Shown piece by piece: positions 23,887-35,128 of a stretch of 64,000 bases of DNA. This DNA comes from Pratylenchus scribneri (taxonomy: Eukaryota > Nematoda > Chromadorea > Rhabditida > Pratylenchidae): positions 1,302,001 to 1,366,000 of the forward strand of contig JAQSEB010000111.1 in the NCBI GenBank assembly GCA_030063045.1. Direction: 5' to 3'. The notes beneath the pieces were generated by a model. The model saw nothing but the letters and a program-made list of their open reading frames with translations. It did not search any database and had not been told where the DNA came from. The position numbers were made by a program, and so were the translations under genes. How positions within the stretch are numbered: position 1 is the first letter of the stretch; each line of letters begins with the position of its first letter.

Positions 23887-24664
23887 TTTAATTGAATAAT
23901 TATTAAATGAATGGATTAAGCTTATTTTGGATTGGTCTGAAAAATTGGTGAATATTTCAATGAGAGAATAAATTTAATTGCTTCTGGATGTGATTGAATA
24001 TATTGGGGTGATGGTGGACTAATGAATTTTAACAATTTATATTTGCCCCAATCATTCATCAACGTTTAACGATCACCGATCATAAAAAAAATTGCCCTCC
24101 ATTTTTGATGTGCCAATCAGTAAAAATGTGTGAACATGAGGGAAATGAGGTGGAGTAGGATGGCAATGGCATAAATGATTAATAAATAATAATTAATAAG
24201 GCAAGAATTGATTTGATTAATATTGAAAGAGATAAAAATGGATCATCAATTCAAATGTTTTTGTCTCTTAATTTTGAATGACAGCAAATTGACAATTTTA
24301 TGAATTGATAATCTATAATAAAAATGTGATTGGTCGTTCCCCTAAAATAAATACAAAAATAAAATGGGAATTTCATTAGTTTTGTTCGATTTTGGATTTA
24401 ATATTAGCGAATATGAAATTATTCCTCATTTTTAATATATATTATCCTCTTTTTTAATAGAATAAGTAACAATAACAAGCATAGCATAGCATTATGTGTT
24501 TTTCATTTTTCCCACTCATTTTTACATAATTTCGCAATCCACAACCAATACCCAACCGCCAATTTTCAAATTTTTCACACCAAAAATCAAAAAATCTACA
24601 AACAAAATTCCCTAAATTTCAGAGAAATAAAAAATCAGCAAATTTAAGTGAAATAAAAATCAAA
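23887..24664. other. Intergenic region between divergent genes
   Basis: The region separates the minus-strand membrane protein gene from the plus-strand F-box-like gene and is AT-rich. I see no gene in it. It probably holds both promoters. Confidence 0.4.
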
Positions 24665-25626
24665 ATGGCGCAATCGAAACCAATCGAAGGTCGACCACTC
24701 CCAATTGAATTGCTTTATGAAATGTACCAATTTATGCCATTGAATGGACTCATCAAATGTTGCCAATCAAATTCGACATTGTCGGCACTGGGAATTCCAA
24801 GGGCACGAAAAGTGCATGCAAAGGTGAGGAAACAACTAAATTTTTACAAATATGAATTCCATTTCAGTTGATTTCTCTCTACTTTGAAGATATTTTCATG
24901 CTGGTAATTTGGTTCAAGCAATGGGTTCGTCAAATGGCCGAAGTCCGTACCAAAATTTGCCGCCAAATATTCAATCGATTCACTCTCGACCAGATTTGGC
25001 TCACTCTGCTCAACAATGATTTGGACCAATTTCACAATTTACTGCTCGAATTTCGGGACAAAATCACCGAAGTAAGTATTTTGGGGATAAATTAGATGAA
25101 TTTATTAAAATAATTTCGGATTCTGAAATTAATAATTAAATTTTTAAATACTTGTCTGGTCATAAATACTCTTCATCTTCATCAATTTTAATATTTTTAC
25201 AATTGTAGATTCTCTTGGCGGATCAAGCTCGCAACATTCTAGCTGGCTTCAATTTTCCACTGGCCTTCCGAAATGAACTCCGCCAAATCCGTGCCTCCCA
25301 TATTGAGAAAACATTGACAACACCGGCCAAAATTGAATTGAGTCAATTGCATCTGGTGATTCCAAGCTGGAATGAAATGCTCACCATTTTTTGTGGCATT
25401 CTCAAAGAGGATTTTTACTTCATTCACCTCCGACAGCGTAGGTTTGGGGCGCATGGAGATTGGAGATAGGGAAATGTTGTGAATTTAAAACAGTTCAATT
25501 AAAAATGAACTAAAATTAATCCAAATTTAATCGAATTTTTCAGGATTTATTCACGTCGCAATTCGTGTCAAACTTTGCCATGATCAATTCAAAATGGCGG
25601 TCAAACACCTGAATCGTCGAACTTGA
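24665..25626 (+). CDS. F-box-like nematode protein, function unknown
   Basis: Four exons splice in frame: 24665-24822, about 24868-25072, about 25209-25439 and about 25544-25626. The start ATG at 24665 is followed by an F-box-like helix pair, LPIELLYEMYQFMPLNGLIK. The rest is an alpha-helical region (for example FTLDQIWLTLLNNDLDQFHN and SWNEMLTIFCGILKEDFYFI) that I cannot assign. F-box proteins link substrates to SCF ubiquitin ligases; here the call rests only on the N-terminal pattern. The last exon is basic (FKMAVKHLNRRT). Confidence 0.5.
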
Positions 25627-27009
25627 GATGCGCAATCAATGATAAATTGCAAAGAAGGATCGAATATATAATTTGTTGAAAGGAACATGTTTTTTTTGCG
25701 AATATCCAGACCATAAATATAATCTTTTTTTTCTGACAAATTCCCTTTCGCAATTTTTTTTATAGAATAAAGCCATCTACCTATAGATAAAAGTTCCTTT
25801 AATCGAGCAAGAATAATCACTTTAATTAATGAAAAAATTATATTTTATTGACCTTCTATTTGTTGAAAACCAATTATAATGGAAAATTAATGGAATGCGC
25901 CCGATTAACTGCCAATGCCATTACTATGCAAGCTGAAAAATTCACTCTTTGAAACAGTTTTTTGCTTACATCCCAAACTCGAAGGTTTTACACAAAACGT
26001 CCTATTTATTTTGAATGGCAATGAAATTGTGCGACTAGGAATTTAAAAAAAAGATCTCAGAAAATGGTATTCTAGAAATGAATTGATTGAAAAATGAGGA
26101 TATTTAATTGTATTTTTTATTCTATCTAAATTGATTTCAATCCAATAATTTTCTGCCCTTTCCCTCTTTCAATTTTACTTTCCCAATTTCAAGGGGGACA
26201 TCCCCCTTTCCCCTATTTAATTCAATTGGATGGAATTGGCCCATTCCAATGGAGGAAGAGGAGGACATGGCCCATTTGCCGGGCCAATATTTGGAGGGCG
26301 ATGGGACATAAATGGGTGAAGGGGACTTTTTCATTTTGGATGCAAAAATTCACTGGGAAAGGGCAAAGTATGTGGAAAAGGGGAGAAAATCGAATTTCCT
26401 GTGGAGCCTTTTGGCCCATCCAATTTCATTTGCCACAAAATCCTCGGTGCCCAAAATTCCGCAAAAATATGGAGGAAAAATAAATGGATTGAATTGGCTT
26501 TGGGTCATCAATGTTTTTTGCTTCATTTTGATAAAGGAATGTTGCAATGTTTCCCATTTTTTGTTTATTTTAATAATATTAAATGAATAAAAAATATTTA
26601 TTTTTAATATTAATTATGGCAAAGCAAATTAATTTGTAATACATAAAATTATTAATCTTATTATCTAATAATTCCCCATCTCGACCTTGAGGACCCATAA
26701 CTCTACCCACAGAGTGAACAAAAATTTTTTTTGCATTTTCTTAGTTTCTTAAAGCTTTAGAAAATCCGTGTCAAAAATGTCAACAAATTAAGGAGTTAGA
26801 CAATAAGTTAAATTTTGCCAATTTTTTTGAATAGTTGGAAAATAATTCCCCATGAGGTTTTAAAGAACATTTACGGTATATAAATACTCTATTCCTCATC
26901 ACTAATTCTTAATTAATAATTCTTAATTAATTTTAATCATTCAATATTATTTTGAATTGAAATTAAATCATTAAAATATTTCCAAGAATATTTTTAATAA
27001 ATTTAAGAA
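25627..27009. other. Intergenic region with one MITE and unresolved open frames
   Basis: At 26140-26590 the base composition is less AT-rich and open frames overlap on both strands, but none has a known motif or clean splice partners. A TACCGTA-family MITE lies at 26655-26882. The rest looks non-coding. Confidence 0.35.
26655..26882. repeat. MITE-like element, TACCGTA family (copy 2)
   Basis: It has AATAATTCCCCATCTCGACC near the left end, GCATTTTCTTAGTTTC, AACAAATTAAGGAGTTAGA and AAAATAATTCCCCATGAGG, and closes with CATTTACGGTA. The same motif order occurs in the copies at 14937, 44214 and 44869. Confidence 0.65.
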
Positions 27010-30000
27010 ATGTTCAACAATATTTATCACTTATTCCTTCTGGCAATTTTATTTTCTCAATTTTTCCATTTATCCCTTCCAAAGCGTGAATTGGAATTCG
27101 AATTTGATTGCATCCGAATTAGTGCACAACCAAGTGGCCGAAACAATGGAAAAGTTTGAATATTTAACCAAAAATTAAAATTATTTTCCATCCCAGAATT
27201 CAATGCAACAAACATTTGTTGAGCCAAAAATGGGAAAAAATAATAAAAAATTGAAGGGAAAAATTGTGGCAAAAAAGCCCATCCAAGGATTTGTCCAATC
27301 GAGTGGGCGAGTTGACCAAAAAAATGGCCAAATATTAAATTTGAATTCAAAAGATACCCAAAATTGGGTTACATCAACCAAAAATGTGCAGTCGAATTGG
27401 AGGCCCCGGTGCGCACTGGGCTGGTTGTGCATTTGACTTTTACGGATTTGGACTTGGAACCGCGCTATTCTCGTTCGGGCCAATGCCTTCGCGACTATTT
27501 GGTCCTCACAATCATTGGTCAATTTATTAAATAATATTTATTAATCTCTTATATTTAATGCCTTAAAATTTTGATCAATCAATGGATTAGAATAGTCTTA
27601 TAAAAAATGTATTAGATCGTAATTTTGGAAATGGATAAATATTTTACTTCTATCACAATAAAAAAATTTTTTGAGAAATATTTTTATGTTTTATTTTTTG
27701 CTGAATTTCTTTTAGGAATTTGAGCCTCAAAATTATAATTAATTTTGAATAATTTACTAATTTAAATTTCATTTTATTTTTTATTTCTTCAAAATTTCGT
27801 ATCAATCTTGGATTAGAATGGTCTTTTGGGAAATGAATTAGATCGAAATACTCTGCACACTTTAATGTCATTTTTATTACGGAAATATAAAAGAATTTTG
27901 TTGTCTAATTTTTTCAAGATTCCAGACCAAAAATATAATTTATCTAATTAAATTTTATTGAATTTTCTTTTTAAAAGATAGGGAAGGCCGAGAGCATACC
28001 AGTGAACGAATTTGTGGTAACGAAATGCCGGAGCCGGTTCGAAGTATGCAATCCAAAGCTCGAATACTATTTGTGGCCTCTTCCTCCTCAATTTTGGGCA
28101 ATTCAACGCGATTAAGGCGTCGAAGGGGATTCAAATTGAATTATTCATTTGTGCCGGAAGGTTTCCAATGGAATTTGAACAATTTTCATTTTATTTTTGG
28201 AATTAAGCAACAATTTTGGCCCCCACCAGTTTCTATTATGATTCGGACATTCGTTTTCGATCCCAATGCGGTGGAGTAAATTCGGTGTGTTCTTATTATT
28301 ATTATTAATTTTAAAATTATTAAATTTTATAATAAACAAGTAAAATTTTTTATTTTATTCTAATTTGTCAATGCCAATAATGCCATAAGGGGCCTTTCTC
28401 ATTCATCCTACTGTACTCACACTTTTTGCCTGATCGCCCCGTTACCGTTACCCTATCCATCAAATATTGCCTCAATCTGCCTCATCCTTTTCCTCTCCAC
28501 TGGTTTTTTACCCTTCACATTACGGTACGCTACAACTGGGCGATGTCCCAACTGGGCGACTGCGCTTGTAGCTCATTAAGGGCTAATAATCCGATATTGA
28601 TGATTTGGTATCAAATTAAAGAGCGCACTTCTGGCTATCAATAGATATAAAATTTATTTGGTTTGGTTCAGAATTAGCAGAGTTGCACTCAAAAAATCTT
28701 TAAATAAAACTACTATTAAAATTTGCGAATTTTTCATTAATTAACTCTGTTAATTCTGAACCAAATCAAGTAAATCTTTTATCAATCGATAACCAGAAGT
28801 GTCCTCTTTAATTTGACATGAAAATCATCTATATGGGTTTCGCTTAATGAGCTTCAAGTACCGTCGCCCAGTTGAGAAGTGGCCCAGTTAACCGTGTCCC
28901 TCACATTATTAAGTATCACATTTTTACGCACAATTAGGTAATAAAGAATAATTTAAAGTCCATTTTCCTTTTATCTCCTTCCCGTATATTTGGTCACTGG
29001 GGGCTTAGGCCTCCGGCGAAGGCCCGGGTCGTGAGCCTTGGTCAAGCTATCGTCCGAAACAATATTAGCCTGGACCTAGAACTAAAATAATTATTTTAAA
29101 TCGAATGAATTTTATGGATTTTTATAAATTTTTAAAAAATTTTTCATTAAAATTTTTTACAAATTTTATTATATTAATTGATGATCCATAATTCATGGCA
29201 TTTTAATTTCAGCCAACTGCTTTGAGTGGTGAAATCCAATCGCCCGGCTTTCCGTTTGTCCCCATTCCCTCATTTAATAATTTATTTAAATTCCAAGGTT
29301 CACCTATCCCCGAAATGTGACTTGCTATTGGCTGCTTCGGGTGGCTCCCCATCGCCGTCTTTACATTCGCATTCTCGATTTGGAATTGTCGCCCACCGTT
29401 GGTTCGCTTTCTAATAAAATTTCGGAGTATTTGATTATTTTATTTATTTTGAATATTTTTCAAATAGCCTTTTCTAGAATCCATTTGAATGGACAAAAAT
29501 ATTCATCTTTTAAATACTAAAATTCATGGTACAACAAAGAAATGTGACTGTTATTTAATTTATAAAAAAACTGTTTTAAATTATTGCTTTCAGGCGGTCT
29601 CGAACCGTCGACCTCCAGTTTACTAAACTTGCGCTCTACCCCTGTGCTATAGAGGCTCGATAAGAAAAATTTTTAAATCCATTTCTTTGGCTTTAATTTA
29701 TTTCTAAATTTTTACTTATTTTTTTTTAAATATTTAATTAAACAAAATTAATTCAATCCACCAGATATTTATATATTTTACTTTACCCTCTCGTTAAATT
29801 CAGCGGAATGTGATCGAGCCTCATTGCATTTGATGGATGGCTATCGGCACGATATTCAAGCAATGAATATGCAAAAGGAGGAAGAAAGTTGGACAACGGC
29901 GATTGTTTCCTCCACTGGGGGAAAAAGAAGGGCAACAAAAGGCAAAATGGGGACGGGAAAAACGGATGCAGATTTTTGTGGAAGTAGCCAATATTTTGGC

Positions 30001-32439
30001 GAGGAAGGCGCCAAATCATATTTGTCCGATGGGAATCGGGTGCTGGTCAAATTCACTACAAAAGATGGGCCAAGTCATGAACAATTGGCCAAATATCAGA
30101 AAAAGAGGAAGCCAATTGGTTTTAGACTCATTTGGACTGAGGTTAGTGGGGAATGAATTCACATAAATGTGGTAAAAATTTTATTTAAATATTAATGCAA
30201 ATTTTCGATTATTTTAATAAAAAATTAACTTAAAATAAATCTTTATAAATTATGTAAAAATATCTTTTTGTCCACAATTTTATTTTTTTTGGCCACCAAT
30301 CTTTTGTGTTGAGAATTTTTCAATTTTTGAGACCATGGTCATAATGAAGTGTTAGAGCTTATGGTTAGGTTGAGAGGGCCAAGCATGATCTTAAGATTAA
30401 GATAAGGTAGGATATGATTCTTAAAGAAGTCTGGCCAAGTTATATGGCCTTAAAATATGCAAATTCTTCGACATGAAATTGGTGGACAAAAAAAGTTGTG
30501 AGCTAAAAATTGTCTTCCTATTTAATCTTCTATTTTATTGTTATAAATTTCCAATAATATTTTTATTTTTACGCCCAATAATTTCCTTCAATTGTCGAAT
30601 TTAAAGGTGGATTCATTGGTGGCCACAGCAAGTGATGTTCTCTCCTCAGCCAATGATGAACCGGATGCCGAACATCCATCCATAATTCGACCTGAACAAT
30701 GTGCCGGATTCGTGTGCCTCGGTGGCTCATTTTGTATGGACAATTTGGACAGTATTTGTGTGGAACGCACACGGCTATGCATCAATGAGACACTTCGATG
30801 CGATGGAGTGGCAAATTGTGCCGAAAATGATGACAGCGATGAGGCATATTGTAAGTGAAGGGAAATATAGGGCATTTTGGGGAAAAAAAACAATATATAA
30901 AAGAAAAGGAGGAAATTCAATATGAATAAATAAATACCACATATTTGGGAATATTATATTCAAAATACTTTATTATGCATAATTAGATTTAAAAATAGCA
31001 AAACAATTTTATAAAATGCGAATCAGTTTTTAAATAAATGTTTAAAGATCAATTTTATTCCTTTAATTCCTATCCGTTTATATAATTTTAATTTGGCAAG
31101 AAATATATAAAATAATTTAATATTACCTTTAAATAATAGAATTAATTTATTCAAAATATTATTTTAAATTCCCCATTTTGTCCCAGGTTATTCCCAAAAT
31201 CCCATCTCACTGTCGGCATTTGCCCTTTTGTTGATTGCTCTCATTTTTCTCCTCTTGTTGATCACATTTTGCATACTTCGTCGATTAGCCAAACCGGAAA
31301 GAGTACAAAAAAGGGAGCAAACACGGATAAGAAAAATGGAGAAGGCGAGGATTGCCCGAGAAGAGGACAATTGGCAAAGGAGAAGATCAAGCCGATTGAA
31401 TAATCAAATGAATGAGGAGGAGGCCATTTTGGAGAGGAGAAGTTAGCGAAATTTCTTTTGAATTTAATTATTAATTTAAAATAAATCGAAAAGAATTTTT
31501 GGCATCCTCCAATGAATTTAGGAAAAAATGAAATTTATTAATTATCTTAATCATATTAAAAAACTTATATACTAAAATTCAAAAACAATTTAAATATTTC
31601 CAGAACGACGCCTTTCGGACACTCGAATGCGAAAAGCCATTAAAATTCCGTCAATCTCATCCCAAATTGACCAACAACAAATGGCCATTAAAACGAATAT
31701 TATTCCAGCTACTCCACCCATCATTTTGGGTGAACAACCGGTGGATTATGGATGGAAATTGACGGAGGAAATGGCAGGCATAAATGGGGACAGCAATGGG
31801 TTCAATATTTTAGGAAATTTGGCCAAATAAATTTATTATTTTTTAGGGATATTCTCAATCGAGATTTGGATTTATCCATTCTCGAAAATGATGACGGCCA
31901 CCAAATTGTTGGCGATGACATTCATGTAGAATTGCCTTGCCTTTGTCCAATTCAACAAAATGGAGGCGGAAATGCACCAAAAGTGCGAATTGTTGGTCGA
32001 CATTTGCGAGAACAACAATGGGCAATTGATGGGAACAATGGGGGGAATGAGGCAGATGAAATTTGGGAACGGAGAAGATCAGCCTTAATGGCCATGGAAG
32101 AGGTGAATTTTTCAAGGAATAAATTTAAAATAATAATGTAAAAAAAAAGAAAGTACGAAATAAGCAAAATATTATTCAGATTCATTGAAAGAATGATTGA
32201 GAAAAATATAAAATTGTAATTTTTGGCCTTAAATATATGGATTGAAGAACGAATTACAAATTAGAATAAATTAATTCCTAGAGTACAGAAAACAGAAATA
32301 AAAAAGACAAAATAATCCACCATTTATTTATTGTCATTTCTTTTTTACTACAATTTTTAAAAATTAATTCCCCCATTTTCAGCAGCAATTAGCCAATGGC
32401 AATGGCCGAACATTGATTATGATGGAAAGCATTTCCTAA
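27010..32439 (+). CDS. sol-2: NETO/SOL-2-like CUB-CUB-LDLa transmembrane protein
   Basis: The ATG at 27010 opens a signal peptide (LFLLAILFSQFFHLSLP). CUB 1 is spread over exons to about 28160: INQKCAVELEAP, LVVHLTFTDLDLEPR, then after an intron HTSERICGNEMP and FKLNYSFVPE. CUB 2 starts with LSGEIQSPGFP and YPRNVTCYWLLRVAPHRR (about 29210-29400) and ends at about 30140 with GFRLIWTE. An LDL-receptor class A module (CIN-ETLRCDGVANCAENDDSDEAYC, about 30700-30852) keeps its six cysteines and acidic calcium site. A TM segment (ALLLIALIFLLLLITFCILR, about 31225-31285) and a basic cytoplasmic tail follow, ending at the TAA at 32437-32439. Two CUBs, one LDLa and one TM is the NETO/SOL-2 plan. These are auxiliary subunits of ionotropic glutamate receptors; orthology is inferred, and LEV-10-like proteins (more CUBs) are the alternative. 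Intron boundaries in CUB 1 are approximate. Confidence 0.72.
28386..28442. repeat. Short dispersed repeat, copy 1 of 2
   Basis: AAGGGGCCTTTCTCATTCATC, then TCCTACTGTACTCACACTTT and TTTGCCTGATCGCCCCG, matches 48862-48920 with few changes. It lies in an intron of the NETO/SOL-2-like gene, next to an inverted-repeat element. Confidence 0.5.
28495..28930. mobile_element. MITE-like element with long imperfect arms
   Basis: The left arm has GTAGCTCATTAAGGGC, AAATTAAAGAGCGCACTTCT and GGTTTGGTTCAGAATTAGCA. The right arm has their near reverse complements: GTTAATTCTGAACCAAATCA, AGAAGTGTCCTCTTTAATTT and GCTTAATGAGCTTCAAGTAC. It lies in an intron of the NETO/SOL-2-like gene. A partial relative occurs at 53855-54060. 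Confidence 0.65.
29584..29654 (-). tRNA. tRNA-Thr(AGT)-like gene, possibly a pseudogene
   Basis: The minus strand reads a 71-nt cloverleaf-like sequence. It has an A box (TAGCACAGGGGTAGAGCG), an anticodon loop TTAGTAA with anticodon AGT, and a B box (GGTTCGAGACC). Overall it resembles nematode tRNA-Thr(AGT). The acceptor stem has two mismatches and the T and anticodon stems one each. It may therefore be a decayed copy or a tRNA-derived repeat. It lies on the opposite strand to the surrounding CUB-gene intron. Confidence 0.55.
30285..30495. repeat. Small inverted-repeat (MITE-like) element
   Basis: TTTTTGGCCACCAATCTTTT at the left and AATTGGTGGACAAAAAAA at the right are reverse complements with small changes, and GAGAATTT pairs with AAATTCTT just inside. 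It lies in the intron before the LDLa exon of the NETO/SOL-2-like gene. Sequences at 59120-59200 and 59935-60005 share its GGCCAAGTTATATGGC-like and GGCCAAAAAAAGTTA motifs. Confidence 0.55.
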
Positions 32440-33457
32440 AATAATTTGAAATATTTTTTGATTTATTTCACATTTTTAATTTCACATAAATTGCCAAAAG
32501 CAGAAAATTTATTTTAAAATTGATATTCTCTTAATGGTCGGATTAAAAAACATTTAAATGGCCAAAAATTGTGCCATCCCAATTTGTGTCGAAAATTTTA
32601 ATTTCCTTTTTCCTATTAAATCCCACCAAAAATGAATGTTGGCTTAATACTCATCAATCACCCATTCTTTTTTAGTAATCGGAAGTCGAAAATCGAAAAT
32701 AGCTCCGGGGGAATATTTACCACTTTTTTTCCATTTCCTGTGTTCAATCAACTCTGAATAATTTGGCATTTGATAGTAAAATAATAATATTTCTTATTTT
32801 TCTGTCAAAATGGTCCATAAATCCAATGGGCTGTGAATAAATTCAGTTGGCATTTTTGAATGTGTCTTATCCATTTATGGACCACTTTTTGACTTCAAAA
32901 AATAAAATGGAAAGACTTGAGGAAATAATACGAATTTATTTATCTGAATAATATAATATAATAAATATATATATTCATGAATAGGCAATTTTATTTGAAA
33001 TATAGATAAGAACATTTTTAGTTTTTATTGATCAATTCGAGCCGTTTTTTGTGTATTTAAAATGTTCTTCTCCCTCAATTGCGCACATTTTCGAATTGAA
33101 GGCCTTCGGTCGAACGTCGAAGGCCTCGGATTAATTTTATACCACCAACATAGTCATATTTCTTAAGCAAAAAGTGCTTTTATATTATCCCTTCGAATGA
33201 ACATCGTCCGATAATGACGAGAATCCTTTCAATAATTTTGCACCTAATCCATTTGGCCCTATTCCTCTCTTCTCTTACCCTAATCTTCTTTTTATCAATA
33301 TTTCCTTCTGGCCACAGAATTTTATTTCCTTCTCTTTCGCTCCCAAATTTTTCTAAACCATTTTAATTCATAAATTATCCATTATTTTTTTAATTTCCCA
33401 AAGCAATTATGAACATTTGAATATTCTTCCATATTCAAATATCAAATTCCATTTTAA
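32440..33457. other. Intergenic region, no gene seen
   Basis: AT-rich, with no supported coding frame. A small perfect hairpin, AAGGCCTTCGGTCGAACGTC followed by GAAGGCCT, is at about 33100-33127. The last part should hold the promoter of the PACRG-like gene. Confidence 0.4.
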
Positions 33458-34954
33458 ATGCTCGGTCTCTGTCCTGCTATTCCTCCATCACTTCCCCGCC
33501 CAACAAATAATCGGCATCAATTTCAAAGTGTCATTCCGTTGCCGCCCGACAATTTCCATCGTTCCCGTAGTTCCACAATGCCAAATGCCACTTTTGCTTT
33601 TGCGGCCACTTCCACTCGTCCTCATGCATTTACAACTGGTGGAACGGGATTGGATGGATTGCAAAGGGATTGGATGGGCCAACAAAGCACAAATGGATTG
33701 GACAAAAGACAGCAACAAATCCAACAATTGTTCAGGCCAAAACAATTACCTTTGGCCAGCAGCAGAAGGGTTTGTTTTTCTTCAATTTAATGTTAATTTT
33801 GCCATCATTTTTAAAGATTTTATTCTCATTCCCCATTTTTTGAATAAAGTTTTAATTAGCTTAAAATAAAAGATAAAGTTCCCTTACTGTTAAAAATTAA
33901 CAAATCTAAAATTCTACTAGCCATAATTTATTCTACTTCTTTTCAAATTTGCATTATCCATATTTAATTTTAAATTAAGTCGACTTAAATCCTTTCTAAT
34001 TTTATTATTAATTATTTCAGATTTCCCCATTCTCGTCCTCCTTCCTCTGTACCAATACCAATGCCAATTCCATCCGGGCCCATTCCCCTCCAATGGCTGG
34101 CGCACAAAATTTGGCCCAACAATTGTGCTGCCTTTCATCATCCATGCAAAATTGTGGTAATCAAGCAGAACAAAGCCTGCACCAATTTCTTCGACTTTGC
34201 GATGATCGCCAATTCCCAATTCGATTTATTGCAAATAGTTCCCAGAAGGCGGATCGACGTAAATTTGAATGGCTTGTCAATTTGGATGAATTGAGGGCCA
34301 CCGAGAGGAGGGAATTAATTCGACGTTTTGCTGTTGGATTGCCCATCGAAAAACAGGTCAATAATTTTTCGGAATTTTATATTAAAAATTATTATGTTTT
34401 TCTAGCCTTATAGTCTAATTGCACTTCAAGCCCTCAAGGACCTTTTCTTAACATCATCCCTGGATTTGGCCGATTCCCTACATATTTTGGTAAAATTGTC
34501 AAATTTTTTGATTTTTTCTATTTTTTAAGTTACCCCAATTGAGATTGGCCCTCAATTCTGGGCAAACGTGGAAAAAACTGGAAGCGTTGGAATTGTTGCG
34601 AGAAATTGCCCAAATTGAGGGAATTGGTCCAAAACTTGTTCCACATTTTCGTATTTTACTTCCGCCATTAAGTTAATTCATCCCATTAAAAATTTAATAA
34701 TATCAAAATATAATTCTAGGAATTGGGAGACTGGTTCGAAGGGCAAGCACCGATTATTCGGCTTGCCAACGTGACCAACTGGTGAATGCCATCGATCGAA
34801 CACTGTTAATATTGGAACAAAAAGGAAGACCAAAAGCGAGCATTCATATTAAGGTAAATGGGAGATTTTTATGTGAATAAAATAATTTTTAATTTAGCAT
34901 TTAATTCCCGATTATCAACCAATGTATATTGGCGCCAATTATGGATCATTTTAA
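33458..34954 (+). CDS. PACRG-like (parkin co-regulated gene family) protein
   Basis: Exons: 33458-about 33771, 34020-34358, about 34406-34491, about 34531-34674, about 34720-34853 and about 34899-34954 (TAA). The first exon is Ser/Pro/Gln-rich, so a later start at 33578 is possible. From residue about 150 the protein follows the PACRG fold: LRLCDDRQFPIRF, KFEWLVNLDEL, ALQALKDLFL, HILLPQLRLALNSGQTWKKL, EGIGPKLVPHFRILLPPLR and the end IHIKHLIPDYQPMYIG. PACRG proteins bind microtubule doublets and act in cilia and flagella; a neuronal-cilium role is inferred. It could be the PACRG-like (PACRGL) paralogue rather than PACRG itself. Confidence 0.78.
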
Positions 34955-35128
34955 TATACGATAAAATATGTAGAAAAAGTATTGTAAATAAAATTATTCA
35001 TTTATTTTAAATTCATTAAATAACCCAATTATAATGCTAAAATGATTTATTAAAAATATGTACGGATAAATGCTGGAATGGAGTACATGAGATAAATATT
35101 ATATAAGATGTATGGTCTATAAAGTTCA

